This document shows positions 1 to 7,400 of a stretch of DNA of 7,400 nucleotides, in pieces (position 1 is the first letter of the stretch; each line of letters begins with the position of its first letter). The DNA lies in assembly GCA_020860805.1 (NCBI GenBank), contig JAJBTP010000243.1, positions 1 through 7,400 of the forward strand, written 5' to 3'. This stretch comes from Tannerellaceae bacterium. GTDB taxonomy: Bacteria; Bacteroidota; Bacteroidia; Bacteroidales; Tannerellaceae. The position numbers and the translations under genes are program-made. Under the pieces are notes generated by a model. That model ran no database searches. It saw nothing but the letters and a program-made list of their open reading frames with translations, and had not been told where the DNA came from.

Positions 1-36
1 TTCTTTAATGTATTTATTAACTTTAAATTCAAACTT
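1..36 (+). other. susC leader, no clear signal
   Basis: This is the short AT-rich stretch before the susC start codon. There is no Shine-Dalgarno-like purine run, which is usual for Bacteroidales. The nearest promoter-like string, TAACTTTA at 18-25, lies too close to the start to be convincing, and any real promoter is probably outside the window. The last six bases, AAACTT, are identical to those before the susD start. Confidence 0.4.
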
Positions 37-150
37 ATGAAGCATTTGCACCCCAGGAACCTGCAGGTTCTTAGAAAAATGAAGTTGTATGCATTCGTCT
101 TATTGTTTGGAATCGGTACTGTTCCGGCAATACATGCAGACACAACCGAG

Positions 151-153
151 TAA
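151..153 (+). other. In-frame nonsense codon in susC
   Basis: TAA is codon 39 in the frame of ATG 37, four codons after the predicted signal-peptidase site. The same frame continues directly into the conserved SGIVKDKTGEPLIGV segment, so no indel is needed to explain it. A single C-to-T change from CAA (Gln) would produce it, and Gln suits this Gln-rich linker (QSVQQNQS). No ATG is available soon downstream, and any restart would lack the signal peptide. Confidence 0.85.
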
Positions 154-1967
154 CAAAGCGTTCAGCAAAACCAATCCATTAGTGGTATTGTCAAAGACAA
201 AACCGGCGAGCCGCTAATCGGAGTTTCTATCCAGGTGAAAGGTACCACTACCGGAACTATTACGGATTTTGATGGTAATTACTCTCTGAATGTTAAATCA
301 GGAGATGTCCTGGTTTTTTCATATGTAGGATATGTATCCCAGGAGATAACCGTAACAAACCAAACGGTTCTGAATGTGGAACTACTGGAAGACAGTGAAA
401 TGCTGGATGAGGTAGTGGTAATCGGCTATGGTGCCATACGTAAATCAGACGTAACAGGTTCTATTTCTACCGCTAAAGGTTCGGATATAACGAAAACTCA
501 ATCGTTTAATGCATTGGATGGTTTAAAAGGAAAAGCTGCTGGTGTAAACATTTATTCCAATACAGGGCAACCCGGTGGAGAGATGCGTGTGGTTATCCGT
601 GGTATTTCTACTATTAACGCTTCTGCAGCTCCACTGTATGTAGTGGATGGTGTGGTTATGACGGATTTCCAGTTGGTTAACCCGAATGATATCGAATCTA
701 TTGAAGTATTAAAAGATGCTTCTTCAGCTGCCATTTACGGTGCCCGTGGAGCCAATGGTGTTATTCTGGTGACTACCAAGCGGGGAGGAAATACCGGTAA
801 AAAAGCACGTGTATCTTATGATGGTTCGATATCTGTCAGTTCTATGGCCAGTAAAATGGATGTATTGGACGCTAACCAATGGATGGCTGCCTTTAAGCAA
901 GGGCTGGAAAATGCAAATGCATGGCAAGGTAAAAACTTTACAACAGACCTTTCGGAAATATTTACAGACGAACGTTTCTTTAATGCTGATGGTTCTCCTA
1001 AATATAATACTGATTGGCAGGATGAAGCATCCCGTACTGCTTTCTCACATAACCATCAAATCAGTATTCAGCGTGGGGATGGTAATTCATCGGTTGGCGC
1101 ATTCTTAAACTATACAGACCAACAGGGTATTTTGCTTAATTCGTATTTTAAACGTCTGAATGCCAAATTAGCCTATGATGATAAACCTACTAACTGGTTA
1201 TCCACTTCTATGAATTTAATGGTAAACCATACCTGGGGGAACAGAACTTCTGATAATCCATACGGTCAGGGTGCTTTACGTACCATGTTAGAACAATTGC
1301 CGTTCCTGCCGGTAATGTATGATGGTCAATACATGCAGTCCAACGATGTCAGGACAACCAGTATCTCTGAAGATAAAACCAATCCTTCCGGTAAATATCA
1401 GGGCTTCGAACCGGAAGGTGTTGGTAGTCCGGTAGAAATACTTGAGCGCGTACAAGCGATGCGATATAAAACCCAGATTTTTGGAAATATAGCGTTAACA
1501 TTCCATATAACAAAAGATTTGGAACTGAAAACGCAGTTTGGTATTGATGCTAAGTTTAACCGCAATGCAGATTATACACCTTTCAGTCCGCGTCCAATCC
1601 TTAATCATAGTACAGAAGGAAGTGCCAAAGCAGAAAATGTAAATACATTTTACTGGCAGGAAGAAACCTATCTGACTTATAATAAGACATTTGGTAAACA
1701 TTATATCAATGGGGTTGTCGGTATTTCCTGGCAGGAATATAATTTTACCAAACTGGAATCTTCTGAGTCTGGCTTTACAGACGATTTTTACGGATACTAT
1801 AATATGGGTAACGGAACCAACCGTCCGGAAGTTAAGAATGAGCAAAACAAATGGGCAATGAACTCTTATTTCCTGCGTGCCGTATATTCGTATGACAGTA
1901 AATATCTGGCTACTTTGACAGGACGTTATGATGGTGCATCTAAATTCGGTCAAAATAATAAATATGC

Positions 1968-1989
1968 TTTTTCCCTTCCGTCGGTTTAG
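1968..1989 (+). other. susC frameshift: one-base deletion in a T run
   Basis: The run after GC holds five Ts. With a sixth T, the reading becomes NKYAFFPSVGLGW, which matches the SusC barrel signature YAFFPSVxxGW, and translation continues unbroken to the natural stop at 3225-3227. As written, the protein diverges into SLPSV and ends at TAG 1987-1989. Confidence 0.9.
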
Positions 1990-3227
1990 GTTGGGTTGCT
2001 TCCAATGAAGACTTTTTAAAAGGTCACTCATTTATCAGCAGATTAAAACCTCATGCTTCCTATGGGGTGACAGGTAACTCTGAAATCGACGCGTACCAAG
2101 CCCTGGGAAAAATTAAACAGGAAAAGCTTGTCATCGGAGATCAATTAAAAGCATCTGCTTTTATGGATAATATGCCTAACCCGGATTTGAAATGGGAGAA
2201 AACCAAACAGTTTGATATAGGTGTTGAATTGGGTTTGTTTAACAACCGGCTTAACTTTGATGTATCTTATTATTATAAGTATACAACTGATCTGTTACTG
2301 GAACGGCCTCTTCCCCGGACTACCGGTTATGACAAAATAATGGATAACATCGGTGAAGTTTCTAACCAGGGAGTTGATATGTTAATTACTGCTTATCCGG
2401 TTCAGACAGACGATTTTCTATGGAGTTCTACTGTAAATCTGAGTTTCAATAAAAACCGGGTGGAAAAACTCGATAAGAATTCAGCAGTAGACCCGGTTAC
2501 CGGTAAACGTCAAATCCTTTTAGATGGTTTTACCAGTTATGAGATGGTGATTCGTGAAGGTGAAAAACTTTCTTCTTTTTATGGGTATAAACGGGCTGGT
2601 ATTTATGATGGAGTTCCTTCTAACTGGGATCCTGAAACTATGAATATACCTTCTGTTATCGGGGAAAAAGTAACATATAAAGAACGTCAGATTCTGGGTT
2701 GTGGAATACCAGACTGGACAGGTTCTTTTATTAATAACTTTAATTACAAAGGATTTGATTTAACCCTTGACTTCCAGTTTACCTGGGGAGTAGATGTTAT
2801 GCAGGAGTATTTTCACTCAGCTGAATCCCGTTTCTACACAAGTGGACTTTCTAAAATTTATACAGATGCATGGCATCCTACCCTCAATCCGAATGGAACT
2901 TCACAGGCAGTACGTTTGTCTAACTTTGGCCAGGGTAATAATGCTCAGGCTGATGATACCTGGGTAGCTAACGGTTCTTATCTACGCCTGAACCTGATTC
3001 AGCTGGGTTATACCTTTACTCCTAAACAACTCCAGAAAATGGGTCTTTCTTCTTTGCGCCTGTATGGTAGTGTGAATAATGTATTCCTGATTACTTCTTC
3101 TGATTATAAAGGATACGATCCGGATAACTCTTCACGTTTGGATGATAACAACTGGGGTGCTAATCGTCAGTTCTTTACCTATCCGCGTCCAAGAACCTTT
3201 ACACTGGGTGTGAATGTGGCCTTTTAA

Positions 3228-3260
3228 TAATTAGTAATCAATAATAAAATCGTTAAACTT
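3228..3260 (+). other. susC-susD intergenic spacer
   Basis: This 33-base AT-rich spacer shows no terminator-like hairpin and no separate promoter, which fits co-transcription of the two genes. It ends in AAACTT directly before ATG, so AAACTTATGAA is shared exactly with the susC start (31-41). Confidence 0.5.
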
Positions 3261-3776
3261 ATGAAATTGCATACAATATATTTATCCATACTTTGCCTGC
3301 TGGCAAGTTCACTATTGATGACGTCATGTGATGACTTTCTGGAAGAAAAGCCGGAAAATGAGAAATCCGAAGATCAGTTCTGGGAAACTGAAGGAGATGC
3401 ACTAATGGCTGTTAATGCACTCTATTTTGGTGGAGTTCCCCGTTTACATTCAACTGATATTGCCGGTGGTTGGACTCCGAAAGCAACTATGTGGGGAGGA
3501 CTTATGTCCGGATTATTTGTAGACAAGCGTAAAGACCGCATCTTTACCAATGCATCCGAAGGGGCTAATTTTAACATTGAAGCATTTGATGAAACGTCAC
3601 TCAAATTATGGGAAGAATATTATAAAGGTGTTTCATATGCTAACGCTGTTATTGCCAATATTCCTACTATGACTAATGTGTTAAGTGAAAGTCAGATTAA
3701 GAATTATGTAGCACAGGATAAATTTTTCCGGGCTTATAATTATTTTTATTTAGTAAAGGATTACGGAGATGTACCC

Positions 3777-3785
3777 TTATATTGA
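3777..3785 (+). other. susD frameshift 1: one-base insertion
   Basis: The zero frame reads GDVPLY and then stops. Removing one base (T3780 or an equivalent in TTATATT) gives GDVPLIDRPYDVPEDMYIPR, the usual SusD continuation, and the frame stays open for about 150 codons. The ATG at 3769 is simply GAT-GTA (Asp-Val) read out of frame, not a new start. Confidence 0.88.
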
Positions 3786-4230
3786 CAGACCTTATGACGT
3801 TCCGGAGGATATGTATATACCTCGTACACCATCTGCTGAAATTTATAAAACGATTGAAGCGGATTTATTGGATATCATTAAGGAAAATGCGCTACCCAAT
3901 GTAGCTTTTTATGATAACGGTGGCTATGCAACACGGGCAATGGCGCAAACCTTATTGGCACAAATCTATCTGCAATGGGCGGGTGCTCCTTTGAATGGAG
4001 GCACTGAATATTATACAAAGGCAGCAGAGATGGCTATCAATGTAGTGGAGGGAGGCCAGCATGAACTGATTCAGCGTGATGGAAGTAGTGATGATATAGA
4101 ATCTGCGTTTAATGTTATTAAAACAACGAAGTCATCCAACGAAATTATTTTTGCCCAGGAATTTGATCAGTCAAGCTATGGCAAAGGTAATTCGTATGCC
4201 GTTCGTTCAATAGAAAGTGGAGCTACCCAG

Positions 4231-4248
4231 TGGGGAATCTTAAACCGG
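4231..4248 (+). other. susD frameshift 2: one-base deletion
   Basis: The frame from about 3781 reads TQWGILN and then an unrelated tail to a stop at 4291-4293. The neighbouring frame carries GGDVLYNAYLPCDMLINSY, clearly SusD. Adding one A to the AAA run (4242-4244) gives WGILKPGGDV. Adding one G to the run at 4232-4235 gives WGNLKPGGDV. The sequence cannot say which base was lost. Confidence 0.85.
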
Positions 4249-4885
4249 GAGGAGATGTGTTATACAATGCCTATCTTCCCTGTGACATGTTGATTAATAG
4301 TTATGCGCCGGAAGATATCCGTGCACATGAAAAACAATTCTTCTTCCGGGAATATACGGACCCGGATGGAAATATCCACCAGTTAAATAATACAGGGAAC
4401 TGGGCCTGGTTTGACGAAGGTTCTTTGATAAACGGACGGGATGGTGATTACAATATGCCGGCAATGCGTTATGCTGAAGTATTATTAATCGCCGCCGAAG
4501 GTCTTGCCCGTACCGGGAATAACGGGGATGCCCAATTTTACCTGAATCAGGTTCGTAAACGTGCGGGTCTGCCGGATGAAACAGCTACAGGAGATGCTTT
4601 AATCCAGGCTATTTTAACAGAGCGTTTCCATGAGCTACCTCTGGAATTCAGAATCTGGGATGATATTCGTCGTACACGTCTGTATCCTGAAGCAGACGGT
4701 TTACAATCGGGTAAATTGAAGTGGGTTCCGCTCACATCAGCAACTATCCAGAATAAACCTGACGGAAAAACCAAAGTGGGCGCTATTCCTGAATATGCTT
4801 TATTGTGGCCTATCCCATTAGCGGAAATGCAGGCGAATCCTTCTTTACAAGGACATCAGAATCCGGGATGGAATTAAAAGATTTC

Positions 4886-4893
4886 TATTTTTG
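4886..4893 (+). promoter_or_regulatory. Possible Bacteroides -7 promoter element (TATTTTTG) for the GH92 gene
   Basis: TATTTTTG fits the Bacteroides -7 consensus TAnnTTTG exactly and lies nine bases after the susD stop. Transcription from it would give a GH92 leader of roughly 90 bases containing the whole 4919-4970 hairpin. No TTTG-type -33 element is visible about 20 bases upstream, inside the end of susD, and such octamers arise easily by chance in AT-rich DNA. This is a weak candidate. Confidence 0.25.
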
Positions 4894-4918
4894 TTAATTC
4901 AAAGTTGAATCTAAAATG

Positions 4919-4970
4919 ATAGGTGGTCCGGAGTATTTTCCTGTAAAAGGAGATACTTCGGACTATCCAT
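4919..4970 (+). repeat. Imperfect inverted repeat (hairpin) between susD and the GH92 gene
   Basis: GTCCGGAGTAT (4926-4936) pairs along its length with ATACTTCGGAC (4953-4963), with one G-U wobble. The stem extends outward with G4925-T4964, T4924-A4965, G4923-T4966 and G4922-C4967. After one mismatch, two more A-T pairs reach 4919/4970. Inside, TCCT (4939-4942) pairs with AGGA (4948-4951) around the loop GTAAA. No T run follows, so it lacks the tail of an intrinsic terminator. It ends 18 bases before the GH92 start. It could stabilise an mRNA end after processing, lower downstream expression, or be a protein-binding site. The pairing is certain; the function is unknown. Confidence 0.7.
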
Positions 4971-4988
4971 TTAAACAGATAGTAAATA

Positions 4989-7349
4989 ATGAAAAATAAT
5001 ATGCGTATTTCTTTTCATGCAATAGTCACAACGCTTGTTTTATTATCGACTTGTAAAGCCACTGATAAAACGTCAGATATTTCGATAGATTTATCTTTAA
5101 ATGCATATGTGAATCCATTTGTTGGAACTTCCGGTTTTGGAAATGTATATCCAGGCTCTCAAATTCCTTTCGGAGGGATTCAGATTAGTCCTGATACAGA
5201 CATCGATTACTATGATGCTGCATCAGGATATAAGTATGATCACATGACCATCATGGGATTCAGTCTTACCCATCTTAGTGGTACAGGTATACCGGATTTA
5301 GGAGATTTTCTTTTTATTCCGGGTATGGGTAGTAAAAAATTTATAGCAGGTGCACATGATAATCCGGATGTGGGCTACCGTTTCCGGTACAGTCATGGCC
5401 GGGAGTGGGCTTCTCCTAATTATTATGGGGTTAACCTACTGGATTATCAGGTGAAAGCTGAAATGACTTCGGCTATGCATTCCGGGGTATTCCGGTTTAC
5501 TTTTCCTCAATCGGACAGTGCGTTTGTCATGGTGGATATGGATCATGTGCAATGGTTTAAAACTGCCTGGTCACAACTTCGTATTGAAAACGATTCTGTG
5601 ATATCCGGTTTTAAACTTGTGAATGGCTGGGGTCCTGAACGGTATGTCTATTTTGTGGCAGAATTTTCTAAACCTTTTGCCCGTTCGGATATCATGCAGG
5701 ACGGTAAACCTGTTATGTATAATACATCCCGTTTCCGTAGTGACCGGATTGCGTATGGTACTAAAATTATGGGATGGTTTGATTTTGGTACGACTGACGG
5801 GGAAGAGATAGAAGTCAAAGTGGCGATATCTTCTACCGGAACATTCGGTGCATTTGCCAATCTGAAAGAGATCCGGAATAAGGATTTCGAAACAGTAAAA
5901 GCAGACGGTGAGAAGCTTTGGGCAAAAGAATTGAATCAATTTAAGGTGAAAGGAGCACAGAAGCAACTGGAGACTTTTTATACTTCTCTTTATCATGCTT
6001 CTATCCATCCGTTTGTTTACCAGGATGCAGATGGTTCGTACAGAGGTTTAGACGGTAATATACATACTACCGGCAATACATATACGAATTATACGGTGTT
6101 TTCTTTATGGGATACTTACCGTGCCCATCATCCGTTGCTGAACCTCATTCATCCGGATAGAAACAGTGATATGATTAACTCTATGCTTGCGCATTATGAT
6201 CAAAGTGTAGAAAATATGCTACCTATCTGGTCGTTTTATGGAAATGAAACCTGGTGTATGATTGGCTATCATGCCGTTTCGGTTATTGCAGATGCGATTG
6301 TAAAAGATATTCCCGGATTTGATAAAGAGCGTGCTTTTGAAGCTATGAAAACCACAGCTATGAATCCTAATTATGATTGTTTGCCGGAATATATTCAAAA
6401 GGGTTGGGTACCTTTTGATAAAGAGCGCGAGTCAGTTTCTAAAACTCTGGAGTATGCCTATGATGATTACTGTATTGCTATGGCTGCCAAAAAGCTGGGT
6501 AAAGAAGAGGAGTATCGTTATTTCCTGAACCGGGCTTTATCGTATCAGAATATCATTGACCCGGATATCAAATTTATGCGGGGACGCGATTTGCAGGGTA
6601 ACTGGCGTACGCCTTTTGATCCGATTGCTTATACAGGACCTGGCTCGGTGCATGGCTGGGGAGATGTGACAGAAGGTTTTACTTATCAATATACCTGGTA
6701 TGTACCACAGGATGTACAGGGATATATTAATGAAATGGGTGGAGATGAGGTTTTCATTCAACGTCTGGACTCAATGTTTACATTGGATTTACCGGAAGAT
6801 ATTCCCGGAGCCCATGATATACAGGGACGTATCGGTGCTTACTGGCATGGAAATGAACCCTGCCATCAGATACTTTATCTATATAATTATGTAAAGCAAC
6901 CGTGGAAGTGCCAGGAAAAAATCCGGTATGTAATGGAAACTTTTTATGGTAATGAGCCGGATGCATTGAGTGGAAACGATGATTGCGGGCAGATGTCATC
7001 CTGGTATATATTTAATAGTATAGGCTTTTATCCGACTTGTCCGTCCAGTAATATTTATTCCATAGGGACTCCGGGGCTTGAAGCGGTTGAAGTGACTTTG
7101 GGTAATGGAAAAAAAATATCTATGACTACCGAAAATTACAGCGAAAAAAATGTCTATATACAGGCTATGTATTTGAATGGTGAAGCGTATAATAAAACGT
7201 ATCTTACCTATGATGATATTAAAAATGGTGCTGATATCAAATTTGTTCTGGGGGCAGAACCTAATACTTCCTGGGGAGTATCGGATGATTCTGTAGCACC
7301 CTCTCTCTCTAAACCGGGACAAACTATGCGGTATGTGAAGGGATTTTAA
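4989..7349 (+). CDS. GH92 family alpha-mannosidase, predicted lipoprotein
   Basis: Exo-acting alpha-mannosidase of family GH92, a calcium-dependent inverting family that trims mannose from N-glycans and mannans. At 786 residues it is full length and uninterrupted. Residues 1-22 form a probable lipoprotein signal (VTTLVLLSTC, Cys22); Thr just before Cys is less usual than Ser, Gly or Ala, so plain secretion to the periplasm is possible. The N-terminal beta-sandwich domain opens with YVNPFVGT (40-47), then YPGSQIPFGG and GFSLTHLSGTG. The (alpha/alpha)6 catalytic domain carries DVTEGFTYQYTWYVPQD with Glu562 as likely catalytic acid, YWHGNEPCH (618-626) and GNDDCGQMSSWYIF from residue 662, where Asp665 is the likely base by analogy with characterised members. 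ATG 4989 is the first start in frame; ATG 5001 would also keep the signal. There is no strong ribosome-binding site. The family is near certain, the linkage specificity is not. Its position after susC/susD suggests a mannose-containing target glycan. Confidence 0.96.
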   Translation: MKNNMRISFHAIVTTLVLLSTCKATDKTSDISIDLSLNAYVNPFVGTSGFGNVYPGSQIPFGGIQISPDTDIDYYDAASGYKYDHMTIMGFSLTHLSGTGIPDLGDFLFIPGMGSKKFIAGAHDNPDVGYRFRYSHGREWASPNYYGVNLLDYQVKAEMTSAMHSGVFRFTFPQSDSAFVMVDMDHVQWFKTAWSQLRIENDSVISGFKLVNGWGPERYVYFVAEFSKPFARSDIMQDGKPVMYNTSRFRSDRIAYGTKIMGWFDFGTTDGEEIEVKVAISSTGTFGAFANLKEIRNKDFETVKADGEKLWAKELNQFKVKGAQKQLETFYTSLYHASIHPFVYQDADGSYRGLDGNIHTTGNTYTNYTVFSLWDTYRAHHPLLNLIHPDRNSDMINSMLAHYDQSVENMLPIWSFYGNETWCMIGYHAVSVIADAIVKDIPGFDKERAFEAMKTTAMNPNYDCLPEYIQKGWVPFDKERESVSKTLEYAYDDYCIAMAAKKLGKEEEYRYFLNRALSYQNIIDPDIKFMRGRDLQGNWRTPFDPIAYTGPGSVHGWGDVTEGFTYQYTWYVPQDVQGYINEMGGDEVFIQRLDSMFTLDLPEDIPGAHDIQGRIGAYWHGNEPCHQILYLYNYVKQPWKCQEKIRYVMETFYGNEPDALSGNDDCGQMSSWYIFNSIGFYPTCPSSNIYSIGTPGLEAVEVTLGNGKKISMTTENYSEKNVYIQAMYLNGEAYNKTYLTYDDIKNGADIKFVLGAEPNTSWGVSDDSVAPSLSKPGQTMRYVKGF

Positions 7350-7390
7350 GGAGTTAAGAAGTCAAAGAAGTTAGAGAAGTCAGGAAGTTA
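7350..7390 (+). repeat. Degenerate short tandem repeat after the GH92 gene
   Basis: Five purine-rich units of 7-9 bases follow the stop codon directly: GGAGTTA, AGAAGTCA, AAGAAGTTA, GAGAAGTCA and GGAAGTTA. The unit ends alternate TTA/TCA, so a two-unit period of 17 bases (7353-7369 and 7370-7386) can also be read. It does not fold into a hairpin and has no T run, so it is not a terminator. The repeat may continue past the window end. Confidence 0.65.
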
Positions 7391-7400
7391 TCAGAAACTA

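Larger units (their letters stand above)
37..3227 (+). pseudogene. SusC/RagA-family TonB-dependent outer-membrane glycan transporter, disrupted by a nonsense codon and a frameshift
   Basis: SusC-type outer-membrane barrel that imports glycans captured by its SusD partner, powered by TonB. Repaired, it is about 1063 residues, normal for the family. Numbered from ATG 37, residues 1-34 form a signal peptide (hydrophobic core AFVLLFGIG, likely cut after AIHA). About 47-120 is a carboxypeptidase-regulatory-like domain (SGIVKDKTGEPLIGV). The TonB-box-like DEVVVIGYG is at 124-132. The plug follows at about 137-250 (APLYVVDGV, then IEVLKDASSAAIYGARGANG). The rest is barrel and ends in Phe (NVAF), as outer-membrane barrels do. 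Two lesions are visible: TAA at 151-153 (codon 39), and a missing base in the T run at 1968-1972 that moves the frame near residue 645 and gives a stop at 1987-1989. The reading frame is open from 154 to 1986, then in a second frame from about 1974 to 3227. ATG 37 was preferred to ATG 79 because its context matches that of susD. The family call is secure; whether the gene is dead or mis-sequenced is open. Confidence 0.93.
3261..4877 (+). pseudogene. SusD/RagB-family surface glycan-binding lipoprotein, disrupted by two frameshifts
   Basis: SusD-type lipoprotein that sits over the SusC barrel on the outer face of the cell and binds the glycan. Repaired, it is about 538 residues, normal for the family. 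It starts with a lipoprotein signal peptide and lipobox MTSC; Cys23 would be lipidated and is followed by DDFLEEKP, an acidic start typical of SusD proteins. The N-terminal helical (TPR-like) half includes FFRAYNYFYLVKDYGDVPL (about residues 155-173), a strong SusD signature. The C-terminal RagB/SusD region includes YNMPAMRYAEVLLIAAEGLA and ends with LLWPIPLAEMQANPSLQGHQ and NPGWN. Lesions: a one-base insertion near 3780 giving stop TGA 3783-3785, and a one-base deletion at about 4231-4248 giving a stop at 4291-4293. Open segments are 3261-3785, about 3781-4293 and about 4230-4877. The two shifts cancel in number but do not rescue the protein, because the stop comes between them. Confidence 0.93.

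Noticed and set aside
18..25. TAACTTTA as the susC promoter -7 element
   Set aside because: It misses the final G of TAnnTTTG, would place the transcript start almost at the ATG, and its -33 region falls outside the window.
235..1989. A susC start at GTG 235
   Set aside because: This GTG is a valine inside the conserved N-terminal domain. The same frame runs back through the TAA at 151 to a proper signal peptide starting at ATG 37.
1960..1990. Programmed -1 ribosomal frameshift at the T run of susC
   Set aside because: The zero-frame codons are GCT TTT TCC, which do not form a canonical X XXY YYZ heptamer. I saw no Shine-Dalgarno stimulator, and SusC proteins are not known to use recoding.
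1495..2031. Reverse-strand open frame of 178 codons
   Set aside because: It lies opposite conserved SusC barrel sequence, has no recognisable domain and a low-complexity Cys/Ile/Phe-rich composition typical of a complement shadow.
3769..4293. Separate gene starting at ATG 3769 after a GGAG
   Set aside because: The protein is the middle of SusD read in a shifted frame. The ATG arises from GAT-GTA in the conserved GDVPL motif, so it is a lesion product, not an independent gene.
4897..4910. Small palindrome ATTCAA-AG-TTGAAT as an operator
   Set aside because: It is only six AT-rich pairs with a two-base spacer, which is common by chance here, and there is no second copy.
4919..4985. The susD-GH92 hairpin as an intrinsic terminator
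   Set aside because: The 3' arm is followed by ATTTAAACAG rather than a T run, so the required tail is missing.
5571..6008. Reverse-strand open frame of 145 codons
   Set aside because: It is entirely opposite the intact GH92 gene and shows no family motifs.

Overview
The window looks like part of a polysaccharide utilization locus (PUL) from a Bacteroidales bacterium (Bacteroides, Parabacteroides or a relative). The evidence is the susC-susD-glycoside hydrolase gene order, all on the + strand, the SusC/SusD family signatures, the AT-rich composition and the lack of strong Shine-Dalgarno sequences. The species cannot be told from the sequence alone.

Layout: a SusC-type TonB-dependent outer-membrane transporter (37-3227), a SusD-type surface glycan-binding lipoprotein (3261-4877), and a family GH92 alpha-mannosidase (4989-7349) as the last complete gene. 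Gaps are 33 bp (susC-susD) and 111 bp (susD-GH92). The longer gap holds a strong imperfect inverted repeat and one promoter-like octamer. The 51 bases after the GH92 gene are a short degenerate tandem repeat. Bases 1-36 are the leader of susC with no clear signal.

In an intact PUL of this kind, SusD captures a mannose-containing glycan at the surface, SusC imports it with TonB energy, and the GH92 enzyme removes alpha-linked mannose. Here both import genes are broken as written. susC has an in-frame TAA just after its signal peptide (151-153) and a one-base deletion in a T run (1968-1972). susD has a one-base insertion (about 3780) and a one-base deletion (about 4231-4248). With these four lesions repaired, the genes encode normal-length proteins of about 1063 and 538 residues with family hallmarks throughout. 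The lesions are therefore either recent pseudogene decay or sequencing/assembly errors. The GH92 gene has none.

I found no RNA genes, CRISPR array, insertion sequence or phage element, and no wholly new system. The points worth a second look are the broken SusC/SusD pair beside an intact mannosidase, the hairpin in the GH92 leader, and the GH92 active-site sequence.
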